Assembly: GCF_932526225.1 (NCBI RefSeq) | Contig: NC_064045.1 | Location: 12,766,442 to 12,830,441, forward strand | Direction of reading: 5' to 3' | DNA: 64,000 nt | Source of the DNA: Nematostella vectensis | Taxonomy: Eukaryota; Cnidaria; Anthozoa; Actiniaria; Edwardsiidae | Shown: positions 23,129-36,600 of the stretch, piece by piece | How the letters are laid out: each line of letters starts with the position of its first letter | Numbering within the stretch: position 1 is the first letter of the stretch | Translations under genes and position numbers: made by a program | The notes under the pieces: model-generated | Databases searched by the model: none | What the model saw: the letters and a program-made list of their open reading frames with translations, nothing else | Told to the model about the DNA's origin: nothing

Positions 23129-23972
23129 ACTACCAACCGACGCTACCTAATATCCACCGGGAAAACGCTGTGGACAGACCGGGCGACTATTCGTGTTCTA
23201 CCGGGTTTGCATATTATATAGGAGTACTAAAAAGCAAGAAATGTTTGGAAAATAGGCTGGAAGTGGTGAGGTTGTGACTCTGCTGATTTTTACGGTAGCT
23301 TCCCCCCCCCCTGCCTAGAATAACCAAATAACTATAACAAATAAACACCAAAGCGTAATGAAAAAGTCCGGGGAAAAACAATACGTTTTATTCAATCACT
23401 TGATCTATATTCTAAAAGGAATCGCGGTATTTTTAAGCATGCATCGATTTCCTTTTTTTTTTTTTCTTTTTAAAATGTCAATTTTTAAATATTTTGATAT
23501 CACAGTGTGCAATTGCAGTGTGGTACCGGAGCGTTACTTTTTTAAATGGCTAGCGCAGAACTGAGCCTTTTCTCTTCAAAATGGCGCGCGCTCGTTATAA
23601 GATTTAACCCTTGTATTTGCTCGATTTCTATACTTTTTGGATTCCTGCAAGTATAAGATAACACCTTTAAAAAAAAAAGTCGACAACAACGCAGATTTAT
23701 GATTTTTAGAACGATATTTTGGCACGCCAATACCTGCCTTCTTCAGGTTATATATTGGCCTGCCGAAATAGCGTTCTAAAAAACATAAATCTGCGTTGTT
23801 GTCTACTTTTTCTTTTAAAGGTTTTATTAATTAATCAACTGTCGACTCAGACCACAAGGTCCGACGCACACCAGCAAATAGAGGCTGTCCGGTTGTTTTT
23901 TCTACGTTTTTATAAGATAACAGCAGTGTATTTCTTCGGAAAATGTTCGACAACCGTCCGATAAGGCTCAAA
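23129..23972. other. Intergenic DNA with a foldback sequence
   Basis: Arms at about 23664-23741 and 23747-23823 are inverted copies (acgcagattta against taaatctgcgt, with cctttaaa at the outer ends), giving a 75-bp-arm hairpin. No gene is seen. Confidence 0.6.
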
Positions 23973-24663
23973 TTATGTACATTTCGCCGGGCAGTTTATC
24001 TCGATTCCTCCCTGACTACCGGCATCACGTGGGTAGAAATCCGACCACTTCACCAGGTCCCCCTCCACCTGAGAGGATGAAAACGAGGCTATGCGGGCAA
24101 TCTCGTGCTTGCTCAGTACACGTTACCACATATTCACCCCAAACAAGATGCCCCGAAACCCTTGTTTTGGATCGTAGCCTCCGTTATAAGTATCCTGGTC
24201 TTGTCCCAGCACGAAGTAACCGCTTAACAGTGCGTAGCCGGGAGCAAGTGCTGTTCCTTGGAAAGTTTCGCTGCCATTTAGAAAGATCTTCCAGTCACCG
24301 GTCGCACGAGTCCAGGTAAAACCAAAGTGATGCCAATTGCCATTTCTCAGATCATTGGAGTCGACATCTCTAATAAAAAAGGGAGACAAAATTGAGGTGT
24401 TTTGCCATTCGCCGAGTAGTGTCATGTTTTGTTATGGCCGCGCGCGACCAGGGGAGCAGGGGAGGGGCCCAAACAACGCCTACCGTAAAAATATCGTTTT
24501 CACAAGCGTAGAAGACGACTCGTAACGCCTAACAGGATTGGCTAGATTATCTCATTGTTCTATCGAATTTTCGTTCTTCGTCTGTGGTACACCAATCCAT
24601 GGTGAAATCTTCTGATAACCTCTACATGACCCATTTCAGGGCACGTGTGCCCCCATTAAGAGG

Positions 24664-24855
24664 AAATAACAATAACAATAACAATAACAATAACAATAAC
24701 AATAACAATAACAATAACAATAACAATAACAATAACAATAACAATAACAATAACAATAACAATAACAATAACAATAACAATAACAATAACAATAACAATA
24801 ACAATAACAATAACAATAACAATAACAATAACAATAACAATAACAATAACAATAA
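24664..24855. repeat. (AATAAC)n hexamer microsatellite
   Basis: About 32 perfect hexamer copies in the intron between the two pentraxin exons. Confidence 0.97.
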
Positions 24856-25628
24856 TCGTATTAATATAATGATAACGATAACGATAATGATAATGCAAGT
24901 CAGCTCAGTTAAGTTTTGTAAAGCCATGTTCAAACAACAGCCATGTAGTCCTATAAAAAGCTCTCTGACCGAGTGCGCGGGACGTATGGGAACTTTTTTT
25001 TGGCCCAAGAGCGAAGTGAGAAAACATGCTCTTGTTTACACTGCAAGCTCTACCCTTCAATGCCAGTACTGCCTGAAGGGGACTTGTAGATGTTACTTAA
25101 CACTTACATGGCTATGCTTTTAACGCGCACCCTTATGGTACCACTGCCGAGCCGCATGAAGAAAGCACCGTCCAGGTATTGAGTGTTGACGCTGAAAATG
25201 GTCTGTATAGAAGAGGAGGGAGCCATACTGGTTTTAAACCAAGCGGAAGCCGTGAAAGAGCTGTCAATTTCAATGACTTGGGCATTGTATGTCAGCATAT
25301 CGTAATGTGATCCATGGGGAAAATGTGCAGCGAAGTTTCCTGAAAGTTAACAAAATGGGAACATATTGAAATTCCTCTTTTCTCATATATATTCACATGT
25401 AGACTTGAATTTATCGGAAGTTTATCATATTTTTGCTTGCCGCAAAAGCTCTCTTCTCTTTGGGGATCGTCCGCCCCTTATTGAGGGAACGTTAAAAGCA
25501 TCCCTTTAGCCTCCATTTCTTTAAGATAAAAATCACCTACTATAATAAATGTTACTGTACATTCCCGCTCTTTATAACATCCCTTCTCTCTACAATACCC
25601 CCCTATACGCCCCCCAGCTCCCTTCCTA

Positions 25629-25792
25629 AACACGCACGCACGCACGCTCACGCACACACACGCACGCACACGCATACGCATACGCATGCACACACGCACG
25701 CACCACGCACACGCACGCACACACATACACGCACACACCCACGCACACGCAGCACATACACACGCACACACACACACACACACACACATACG
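25629..25792. repeat. (CA)n/(CACG)n microsatellite
   Basis: Degenerate cacg and ca dinucleotide run at the 3' end (minus-gene sense) of the giant intron. Confidence 0.95.
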
Positions 25793-26090
25793 CACCGATG
25801 GTGGTTTACGAGGACCATGACCTGAGACCGGCTTAGGAGGACCGGTCAGAAATGTACGTAAAATAGGTTATTACTACGTAATTCAAAACTATATATACTG
25901 AAAGTATATAAATAGACTGATTTATGGTGTTTAAAGGCGTTTTAATTTCAGTGATGATACACACTTCGGTTTACGAGGACCGGATAGAACAAACCGTACG
26001 TGGTTTACGAGGACCGGGTAAAAACAAGCCTTACGTGGTTTACGAGGACCGGGTAAAACTAAGCACACATGGTTTACATGGTCCACGTTG
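25793..26090. repeat. TTTACGAGGACC repeat cluster, left edge of the giant intron
   Basis: Four or more copies of ggtttacgaggacc: near 25803, 25969, 26000 and 26036, the last two units about 36-40 bp apart. The same core appears in the 76-bp satellite and at 56620-56840. Confidence 0.8.
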
Positions 26091-26594
26091 AGCTAGCGCA
26101 TATCTTTTAAGATATGTCATATGTGATATATTTATTTAGCGTTAGAGAGATCACCATGTTGAGGTCGAGAGTTCTCTGATTTCTGACCGTGGTTGCCTGT
26201 CAGCACATCATTTGGGTTAATTTAGCAATACGTCTCTTCAGTAAAATAATTAAAAATGAATACACTTTTGCGCTATGCGGGATTGCTATTTTTTTTTAAT
26301 AAAACCCTGGCAGCTACAGTAAAAACCTACAATGATTTGACTTTTTTTATTTTTGTGTTTTCACTCACGGGAACCCTGCGTCTATTTTTCGCGCGTTTTG
26401 CTCTTGCAACTCGCGGCCATCAGCCAACACGATGGTTTGGCAAATGTTTTGCCTTTTTTTTCGTCGTGAAAACCAAGAAAGATCGACACACTATAATATA
26501 AAGATGTACAAACGATGGACAGAAGGATAAACAATGGAATTTGAAAGAAAGTAAGTAAAGTAAGACTCGTAAGACTTCACTTATTAATATTAGC

Positions 26595-27074
26595 ACAGGC
26601 GAACCAGGATAAGAATGAGTCCCTCGTGATCCTTCGGGAAAATAATATAATTTGAAGTTGTGTCTTGACTGTTCTTCTTAAAGCTAGTTTAATTACTATA
26701 TTAGCTTTTTTTGTTGTTTTTAAGGGGAATTGTGGCGCAGAAAGGGGTTTAGTCCTTCGAGAGAAAACTTCCCCAAACAAAGGAAGAAATAGCTTGTTGT
26801 GAGAATTGTCTGTGCAGCCGCTGCCGGTGGAATTTTGCCGAAAGCTTTGTTATTTTCGCGGTGAACTCGCTCGAAGCTGGGCTAGGTGAAATTAAGTTAC
26901 TTGCCTTTGTCTCTCTTCCTCTCCCTTTGTTAGGGGAAGTTTTCTTTCGAGGGACTAAACCCCGTAATTTAGTAATTAAATTAGCTTTATTGACGAAACA
27001 GTCAAGACACAACTTCAAATTATTATTTTCCCGAAGTATCACGAGGGACTGATTGTTATTCTGGTTCGCCTTTG
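26595..27074. mobile_element. Long-inverted-repeat element with 8-bp duplication (hAT-like)
   Basis: Arms of about 150-190 bp are inverted copies (ggcgaaccag at the outer ends, gagtccctcgtgat / atcacgaggg inside). It is flanked by ATATTAGC at 26587-26594 and 27075-27082. The 8-bp duplication fits hAT. Confidence 0.8.
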
Positions 27075-27153
27075 ATATTAGCTTTTTGTCGGAGCAATGA
27101 AAATTCCTTGTGTTGACATTTTTCCAGCACACAAGTATACAGCAAGTAATTAC

Positions 27154-28136
27154 TTAACCCATTGACTCCTGGCTTTTTTGGAGCTGAATTTACAAAAAAA
27201 CAGACTGAAAACAGATACCTCCCCCCCTATTCTGAGTTTTATACAGCCCGTCAAAGTCAAACACAGCTGCACCTAGTCAGCGGTATCCAAGCTTTCCAAC
27301 AGTGCTTTGCGGTCCCCACTTTTAATCCCTCGTCGATGTGCTGAAGCCAGCACAAGTTGATGGTTGCTTGTATTTTTCATCAAAAATACAGCTATGAGCA
27401 TATTAGGAGAGTGTCTCAGGACATCATGAAGTCTTTTGGGGCATAATTGAGTGCTTTGCTTATGGATATTTCAAGCAAAGGTGGATTCATGATGATTTTT
27501 TCTTGTTTGGCTTTGCCCGGATGAGAAAATAATTTTCTAATGAATCACCACAGCTCTCCTAAATGCTTTTCTGAAACCAAATTGATTCCAAAATTGTTTA
27601 CACTGCGGGTCTCTATTATCTGGAATTGATTTGTTTGGCTTCGAGGTGAAAAGACTTCTAAAAAACCATCTGACTTTGGGGAGAGGAGTGTTGACTGGCC
27701 CTCCCCTGGATCTCCCAGAATGCTTTGCAATTCGTAAAGATATTTTCGTGGTTGTACAATCCTTCAAGGAATGGACATTGTGTTTTGAGGCCAAGGAAAT
27801 GTACCTGGAGGATCAGAATAAAGGTATCTATTCGTGTCTTGAGCTGTGTTTGCTGATCTCTCTCCCTTGTGTGGTATTTTGAGCGTTTTATTGAGAGGGG
27901 TGATTCTGTTTTTCTCTCCTTGTTCGATTTGAGATTTGTCAAAGAACCTGTGCTATTATTTGGCTTAAGAGTAGATGCCAACACCTTGGTTGGATGCATA
28001 TCTGCAAGACCATTTATCCCTTAGACTGATGCCTGAGTATCTTCATCTTGTTGTGTTTATTTTGAATTTATGAATTTTTTGGGTTGTGGGTACTTCCCAA
28101 AGCCGGTACAGGCCGGTTGAGGGGTCAATGTGTTAA
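27154..28136. mobile_element. TTAA-flanked element of about 980 bp
   Basis: Begins TTAACCCATTGACTCCT and ends with the complement of TTAACACATTGACCCCT, with TTAA at each end, as in piggyBac-type elements. No intact transposase is seen; one plus-strand stretch (27660-27840) is open and ends at a possible splice donor, of unknown meaning. Confidence 0.75.
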
Positions 28137-28137
28137 G

Positions 28138-28741
28138 TACAGTTGAAGTTCTCGTAAGCGACCACCTTGGGAACTGAGAATTGTGGTCGTTAACGGAGTC
28201 TTTTACGAGAGCTTGAACAATAGGTGTTGGTCGCTTAAGAGAGCTTAATTAAAATGGAATCTAAAAATTATCCAGATGATAACAACGCTGTAATATTTTG
28301 GTTTATGGCTTGATTTTCCTTGCATTTATACAAATTCTAGAGGCAAAGAAATGTCAATCCCATGGTTAAAATCAAAGTTAGAAAATTGTAATTATGAAAT
28401 TCTTTAATGGTTGCCTACTGGAAAGGCAGCTTTTGTGAAACATCACAACATTTCCACTTTATATGTGAATTCAGCATGCATTGGATATGATGTTTATCAG
28501 GTGTTGACTGATGTTGTAAAGAAAAAATTAATGTGGTCGCTTACGAGAGCTTAAAAATAAAAAAAATATCAGTTGGTGGTTTGAAATTTTGGTCGTTAAC
28601 GGAGCTGGTCGCACCGATAAGTTGGTCGCTTACGAGAACTAAGAATTACAGAGTTTTTGTGACAATTCAATCGGTGATTTGTGATCATGGTCGTTATCGG
28701 AGCTGTGTACGAGAGCGTCAGCTGGGAGAGCTTCGACTGTA
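28138..28741. mobile_element. TA-flanked inverted-repeat element
   Basis: Ends TACAGTTGAAGTTCTC and the complement TACAGTCGAAGCTCTC. Internally it repeats ggtcgcttacgagagctt and ggtcgttaacggagct. TA duplication with CAGT termini fits the Tc1/mariner/pogo group. It starts one base after the TTAA element ends. Confidence 0.8.
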
Positions 28742-28884
28742 CTTATAATTAGAAGTAAGCTTTCTTAAATATTAACAACTGATAAAGGATACCTTCCCAC
28801 TAATTCAGCTATAAAAAGGATAGGAAATTTCTGGGGTATTTGTCCGCAAACCAATGTCTCTCTTGTTATAATAAATTAAGCCAC

Positions 28885-31800
28885 ACTATTATGGACTGCC
28901 ATGACTTTCCATTGCATGACTACCATGACTTGCCATTGACTACCATGACTTGCCATTTGTCTACTATGGACTGCCATAGTTCAAATAGCAATTTGAGTTC
29001 TGTTTATAATCTTTTAGTTTTTTTTTTTTTAATTCACCAACTAGATGGACAAACTTAGGGTTATGACTTCATGATTACCCTCACATATGGCGGTTCCGTA
29101 TCACTAATGTAAGTTGTAGCACCATGATATATAGTCACAAAGTAAAGTGCAATTGCTACACCAAGCATGCATGGATAGTCAATGACAAGTCATGCCAGTC
29201 CATGGTAGTCATGGTTGTCAATGGCAAGTTATGGTAGTTTTAATCATGGCAATCCATGGTAGCCAATGGTAAGTCATGGCAGCCCATGGCACTAAGACTG
29301 TTCTGGACTGCCACAACTTGCCATACACTACCATGACTTGCCATTGACTACCATGGACTGCCATAGTACTCAATGGCAGGTCATGGTTGTCCACTACTAC
29401 AATCTTTTGTTTTCTTTTTAAACTTTCTTTGATTTGAATTCGCCAACTTAGCACCTTGGTAATAAGCTGAATCTGTTCATTTGTTGGGTACTACACATAA
29501 TTATAAGTTTTATTTACTCATTCACCATCTATCATGAGAAAATAATTAGCCTCCATGATAAATTGAACATAAAAGCAGAAGTGGTGATTCATCCAATAAA
29601 ACATTGACCAAAACTCTCGTGAATTTAAAATGTATAAACTATACACTTTTGAAGTCTTGAGGCCTAATTTTTTTAGAATTCACCAACAAGATGGACAAAC
29701 TTATGGTTATGATTTCATGATTACCATCACATATAGCGGTTCCTTATAACTAATGTAAGTTGTAGCACCATGATATATGGTCACAAAGTAAAGTGCAATT
29801 GCTACACCAAGCATGCAAGGATAGTCAATGACAAGTCATGCCAGTCCATGGTAGTCATGGTTGTCAATGTCAAGTTATGGTAGTTAGTGGCAAGTTATTA
29901 GAGTCCATGTTAATCGTGGCAATCCATGGTAGCCAATGGTAAGTCATGGCAGCCCATGGCACAAAGACTGTTCTGGACTGCCACAACTTGCCATACACTA
30001 CCATGACTTGCCATTGTCTACCATGGACTGCCATAGTATTCAATGGCAAGTCATGGTAGTCCACTACCATGACTTTCCATTGCATGACTAACATGATTTG
30101 CCATTGTCTGCCATGAGCTGTCATAGTATTCATAACTTGCCATTAAATACCATGGACTGTCATGATTTAAAGAACAATTTCACATCTGGAGATAAGTAGC
30201 CATTTGAGTTCTGTTTATAATCTTTTAGTATTTGCAGAGACAATATTTGTTTTCTTTTTAATCTCTATTTGATTTGAATTTGCCAACTTAGCACCTTGGT
30301 AATAAGCTGAATCTGTCCATTTTTGGGGTACTACACATAATTATAAGTTTTATTTACTCATTCACCATCTATCATGATAAAATAATTAGCTTCCATGATA
30401 AATTGAACATAAAAGCAGAAGTGGTGATTCATCCAATGAAACATTGACCAAAACTCTCATGACTTTTTGAGGAATAAATGATACTTTCATCGGCTTTGAG
30501 GCCTAATTTTTTTTTAGAATTCACTAACTAGATTGACAAACTTAGGGCTATGACGTCATGATTACCGTCACATAAGCGGTTCCGTATTACTAATGTAAGT
30601 TGTAGCACCATGATACTGTATATGGTCCAAAGTAAAGGGCAATTGCTACACCAAGCATGCATGGATAGTCAATGACAAGTCATGACAGTTCATGGTTGTC
30701 AATGGCAAGTTATGGTAGTTAGTTGCAAGTTATTAGAGTCCATGGTAATCATGGCAATCCATGGTAGCATGGTAAGTCATGGCAGCCCATGGCACTTAGA
30801 CTGTTCCGGATTGCCACAACTTGCCATACACTACCATGACTTGCCATTGACTACCATGGACTGCCATATTACTCAATGGCAGGTCATGGCTATCCACTAC
30901 CAGGGACTGTCATGACTTAAAGAATGATTTCACATCCAGAGATAAGTAGCAATTTGAGTTTTGTTTACAATCTTTTAGTATTTACCAAGACGATCTTTTG
31001 TTTTCTTTTTAAACTTTCTTTGATTTGAATTCGCCAACTTAGCACATTGGTAATAAGCTGATTCTGTTCATTTCTTGGGTACTACGCATAATTATAAGTT
31101 TTACCTACTCATTTACCATCTGTCATGAGAAAATAATTAGCCTCCATGATGAATTGAAGATAAAAGCAGAAGTGGTGATTCATCCAATAAAACATTGACC
31201 AAAACTCTCATGAATTTTGAATGTATAAACTATACACTTTCGAAGTCTTGAGGCCTAATTTTTTTAGAATTCACCAACAAGATGGACAAACTTAGGGTTA
31301 TGACTTGATGATTACCATCACATATAGCCGATCTGTATCACTAATGTAAGTTGTAGCACCATGATATATAGTCACAAAGAAAAGGGCGATTGCTACACCA
31401 AGCATGCATGGATAGTAAATGACAAATCATGACAGTCCATGGTAGTCATAGGTTGTCAATGGCAAGTTATCGTAGTTAGTGGCAAGTAATTAGAGCCCAT
31501 GGTAGCCAATGGTAAGTCATGGCAGCCCATGGCACTTAGACTGTTCCGGATTGCCACAACTTGCCATACACTACCATGACTTGCCATTGACTACCATGGA
31601 CTGCCATATTACTCAATGGCAGGTCATGGAAGTCCACTACCATTGACTGTCATGACTTAAAGTCAGAATGATATCACATCCAGAGATAAATAGCAATTTA
31701 AGTTCTGTTTATAATCTTTATTTACCAAGACAATTTTTTTTTTTTAAACTTTCTTTGATTTGAATTCACCAACTTAGCACCTTGGTACCATGTACCAAGT

Positions 31801-31935
31801 ACCATGGACTGCCATGTCTTGCCATTGAGTACAATGACTTGCTATTGTCTACCATGGACTGCCATGTCTTGCCATTGAGTACAATGACTTGCTATTGTCT
31901 ACCATGGACTGCCATAGTACTCAATGTACTCAGTA
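28885..31935. repeat. Higher-order array built on a CCATNNACTN decamer
   Basis: Successive ten-base steps ccatgacttg, ccattgacta, ccatggactg, ccatagtact recur. Larger units begin with aattcaccaac near 29031, 29677, 30518 and 31268 (about 645, 840 and 750 bp). In each unit the decamer block occurs in both orientations, so long hairpins can form. The region closes with gttggtgaatt at 32028-32038, complementary to its start. Confidence 0.85.
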
Positions 31936-33270
31936 CCCATTTTTCTAAGCATTTCGCTACTCCATCTATCACTAATAGACCAATAGTAACTCAGCCAATC
32001 AGAATGCAGGATTTGTGATAGACCTTTGTTGGTGAATTAAAAAATACAAATATCAAGGGGCACCTTGATGTTTTCTTACAACACTGAAACTGAAAATGAT
32101 AGTGTCACATATCCGTTTTTTCATGATTTTTTAATGTGAAATCAAAGTAAAATACAGATTTTGAACTTTTTTGTAGAAGAATATTTAGCTTGATAGTGAT
32201 AGTTTTTCGTTACAGAATTTCCTAATAATAGCTCTTCCAACCTCCATCAGCTCCTAAATCTGATAAAACAGCAGAGAGTTCATATAATCATTTTCTATTA
32301 TAGGTTCCATTTTAAAAAATATCAATGGATATCAATGGATAGCACTTATGGGTGTGGTCAACAGCAATTCTTACCCCTAAGGGGTAGTAAATCAGGTGTG
32401 GTTGAATCAATTTTTTAAACATTGCACTAAAATCACACATATTTTCAGTATTCCTTTTTATTGCGTTCCTCTTTACTGACTTTTAAGATTGCTGTCATCT
32501 AGTCTTAAAATCCTTTTGTGATTGGATAGGATGATCCATTGGCATGAGAGTGAGACCCCCTAAGGAATAGCAGAATCGAAAGATTCTTTGAACACCCTTT
32601 ATAGGATGGCAATTGGTAGAATTTTATCTTAACCTAAAAGACAGGACAATCATCCTCTTCTACTTTTATAGAGTACCCCCCTCTCCCTTTGGGGTTTTGT
32701 CTTAAATGCTGTTCTCCAAATTTTTTCAGGTGAATCTCACTTACAAGATAGACTCCGAGAAAGCTACCAGCTTAGAAGCATGATGCTAGGGCAGGATTTA
32801 TGTAAGGCGATTGTATTAATGCAGCTCAGCAAAAATTAACACAACCTGAGTAACAAACAGATAGATAATAATTTTACCAATGAAAATTTTCTAAAAAACT
32901 GAACCAGAATAATATAATAAACTTTGTTGGTAAAAATAGGTTTTCTTTTTTTTTTTTTTTTGCACACAAATATCATGCTTAATGTACCGTGAACCCCCTA
33001 ATAATTTAATATGGGGTTCTAGTGTGTCTATGGTTCTCTACAAGGAGGTTCAGTGTTTCGGACCTTTCAGAAAAGGGTACATTTCAAAGACTATTAGCCG
33101 AAAAAGCAAAGAAGAAGGAGTTTCTAAAACTTTTCCGCTAATATTTGCAATATTTCTACTAGAAAAATTATTTATTCACCTTGGCAAATACAATATACAC
33201 TAAACTAGCGTAATCTTCTGATATGCTTTTATATAGAATGTATAGTGTTTTAATGTATAGACTTAAATTC
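31936..33270. other. AT-rich intron DNA
   Basis: No gene is recognised. A short plus-strand exon-like stretch (acceptor ttttttcag near 32730, open for about 25 codons, donor gtaagg near 32802) is noted but unsupported. Confidence 0.35.
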
Positions 33271-33556
33271 TGAAGAGAATAAAAAACACCCATTTTGCTG
33301 TATTTGCTTCAATTTTCTTGAACACATGATAGTACCTCCTTTAAAACCTAATGGAAGCCATTCCTGATAAAAAAAACAAAAAAATATGTATATACAACCT
33401 TTTTCAAAATTAGTCCATGAAGAGAATAAAAAACACCCATTGTGCTGTATTTGCTTCAATTTTCTTGAACACATGATAGTACCTCCTTTAACCTAATGGA
33501 AGCCATTCCTGATAAAAAACAAAAAAATATGTATATACAACCTTTTTCAAAATTAT
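33271..33556. repeat. 147-bp direct duplication
   Basis: tgaagagaataaaaaacacc begins at 33271 and 33418. The copies are nearly identical, one with a short A-run difference. Confidence 0.9.
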
Positions 33557-33609
33557 GTTTTATTATTAAAAAATACCATGAAACTCGTCAAATTTCTACT
33601 GAATATAGG

Positions 33610-36600
33610 AAAATGCGAAAAACGGAGAGTACCACACACGGATAATCTTGTACAACAGTAAAATGAGGACCACACCAGACACGTTATCTAAGCTACGGAG
33701 AGTAACACACACACGGATAATCTTGTACAACCGTAGTTACGAGGACCGCATCAGACGTTATCTAAGCTACGGAGAGTACCACACACGGATAATCTTGTAC
33801 AACCGTAGTTACGAGGACCGCATCAGACGTTATCTAAGCTACGGAGAGTACCACACACACGGATAATCTTGTACAGCCGTAGTTACGAGGACCGCACCAG
33901 ACACATTATCTAAGCTACGGAGAGTACCACAAACGGATAATCTTGAACAACCGTATTTATGAGGACCGCACCAGACACATTATCTAAGCTACGGAGAGTA
34001 CCACACACGGATAATCTTGTACAACCGTAGTTACGAGGACCGCACCACACACGTTATCTAAGCTACGGAGAGTACCACACACACGGATAATCTTGTACAA
34101 CCGTAGTTACGAGGACCGCAGACACGTTATCTAAGCTAGGGAGAGTACCACACACACGGATAATCTTGTACAACCGTAGTTACGAGGACCGCACCAGACA
34201 CGTTATCTAAGCTACGGAGAGTACCACACACACACATAATCTTGTACAACCGTAGTTACGAGGACCGCACCACACACGTTATCTAAGCTACGGAGAGTAC
34301 CACACACACGGATAATCTTGTACAACCGTAGTTACGAGGACCGCACCACACACGTTATCTAAGCTACGGAGAGTACCACACACACAGATAATCTTGTACA
34401 ACCGTAGTTATGGGGACCGCACCAAATGCATTATCTAAGCTACGGAGAGTACCACACACACGGATAATCTTGTACAACCGTTGTTACGAGGACCGCACCA
34501 CACACGTTATCTAAGCTACGGAGAGTACCACGCACACGGATAATCTGGTACAACCGTAGTTATGGGGACCACATAAGGGGGGTCGTGTCTGAAAAGGACC
34601 GGTAATTACCGGACCCGTTAGGTTACCGGGGGAGTTTTCGGGATACTTTTTCGGGTGCAAAAATGCGTTTCTTAACGCTGGTTGTTTACCGGCTCCCGAT
34701 AAGGTAATTATATATAATTTTCAAAGTTAATGAATAGATTGGCTGAATAATGAATGAGTTTTAATAAGAAATCCTAGATTTCTCGATGTTTTTAGACAGC
34801 TGAGACACCAAAAATCGCGTTAAGCGTAGGCACTTTAAAAAAAAAAAGACTAAAAAACAAGTAATAAACCCTCATGTTGTAGCAAAACTTCCAATAACTT
34901 CGCAAAGTTGTTTACAATCTTTTAGGCGCACGGTGACAGCTACATGTCAAATCGAGGTGAAACCTGATTGGCCGATAAGTGATCGCATAAAATGGTGTTA
35001 GCCGTGATTGGTCCTTTTCTTACCTTGTTCTGTAAAAGCATTGGAAGGGTTTCTATTCCTCTCTGATGAAAATTTATTACAACTCGACACGACTTGAAAA
35101 TGGCGAGATTTGATAGCAAAAAAAGCAACAAATTGATTATCTAAACTTAGCAAACTGAAGATGAGTAATTGATCTATGAATTCAGCTTTAAATATTAGGA
35201 AAAAACATCGATTTTTGGTACCATTTTTCGCATAAAAGATGCGATTCCCGGTACATTTACGGGAGCTCTTGTGCTCCTGTCAGTTAGCAGGATTTTGTTT
35301 TCGGTCCGAAGATAACAGGAATTGGAGAGCTTATCGGGGCGGGCTTACTAGGTGATTTTCTGAGTTTACCACACACCGATAATTTTGTACAACTGTAGTA
35401 ATGAGGACCGCAACTGACACGTTATCCTAAGCTACGGAGACTACCACACACACATAATCTTGTACAACCGTAGTTACGAGGACCGCACCAGACACGTTAT
35501 CTCAGCTACGGAGAGTACCATACACACGTATAATCTTGTACAACCGTATTTATGAGGACCGCAGACACGTTATCTAAGCTATCGAGAGTACCACACACGG
35601 AAAATCTTGTACAACTGTAGTTATGAGGACCGCATCAGACACGTTATCTAAGCTACGGAGAGTACCACACACACACATAATCTTGTACAACCGTAGTTAC
35701 GAGGACCGCACCACACACGTTATCTAAGCTACGGAGAGTACCACACACACGGATAATCTTGTACAACCGTAGTTACGAGGACCGCACCACACACGTTATC
35801 TAAGCTACGGAGAGTACCACACACACAGATAATCTTGTACAACCGTAGTTATGGGGACCGCACCAAATGCATTATCTAAGCTACGGAGAGTACCACACAC
35901 ACGGATAATCTTGTACAACCGTTGTTACGAGGACCGCACCACACACGTTATCTAAGCTACGGAGAGTACCACGCACACGGATAATCTTGTACAACCGTAG
36001 TTATGGGGACCACATAAGGGGGGTCGTGTCTGAAAAGGACCGGTAATTACCGGACCCGTTAGGTTACCGGGGGAGTTTTCGGGATACTTTTTCGGGTGCA
36101 AAAATGCGTTTCTTAACGCTGGTTGTTTACCGGCTCCCGATAAGGTAATTATATATAATTTTCAAAGTTTATGAATAGATTGGCTGAATAATGAATGAGT
36201 TTTAATAAGAAATCCTAGATTTCTCGATGTTTTTAGACAGCTGAGACACCAAAAATCGCGTTAAGCGTAGGCACTTTAAAAAAAAAAAGACTAAAAAACA
36301 AGTAATAAACCCTCATGTTGTAGCAAAACTTCCAATAACTTCGCAAAGTTGTTTACAATCTTTTAGGCGCACGGTGACAGCTACATGTCAAATCGAGGTG
36401 AAACCTGATTGGCCGATAAGTGATCGCATAAAATGGTGTTAGCCGTGATTGGTCCTTTTCTTACCTTGTTCTGTAAAAGCATTGGAAGGGTTTCTATTCC
36501 TCTCTGATGAAAATTTACTACAACTCGACACGACTTGAAAATGGCGAGATTTGATAGCAAAAAAAGCAACAAATTGATTATCTAAACTTAGCAAACTGAA

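Noticed and set aside
24584..25123. Poly-Asn frame
   Set aside because: It is a translation of the hexamer microsatellite in an intron.
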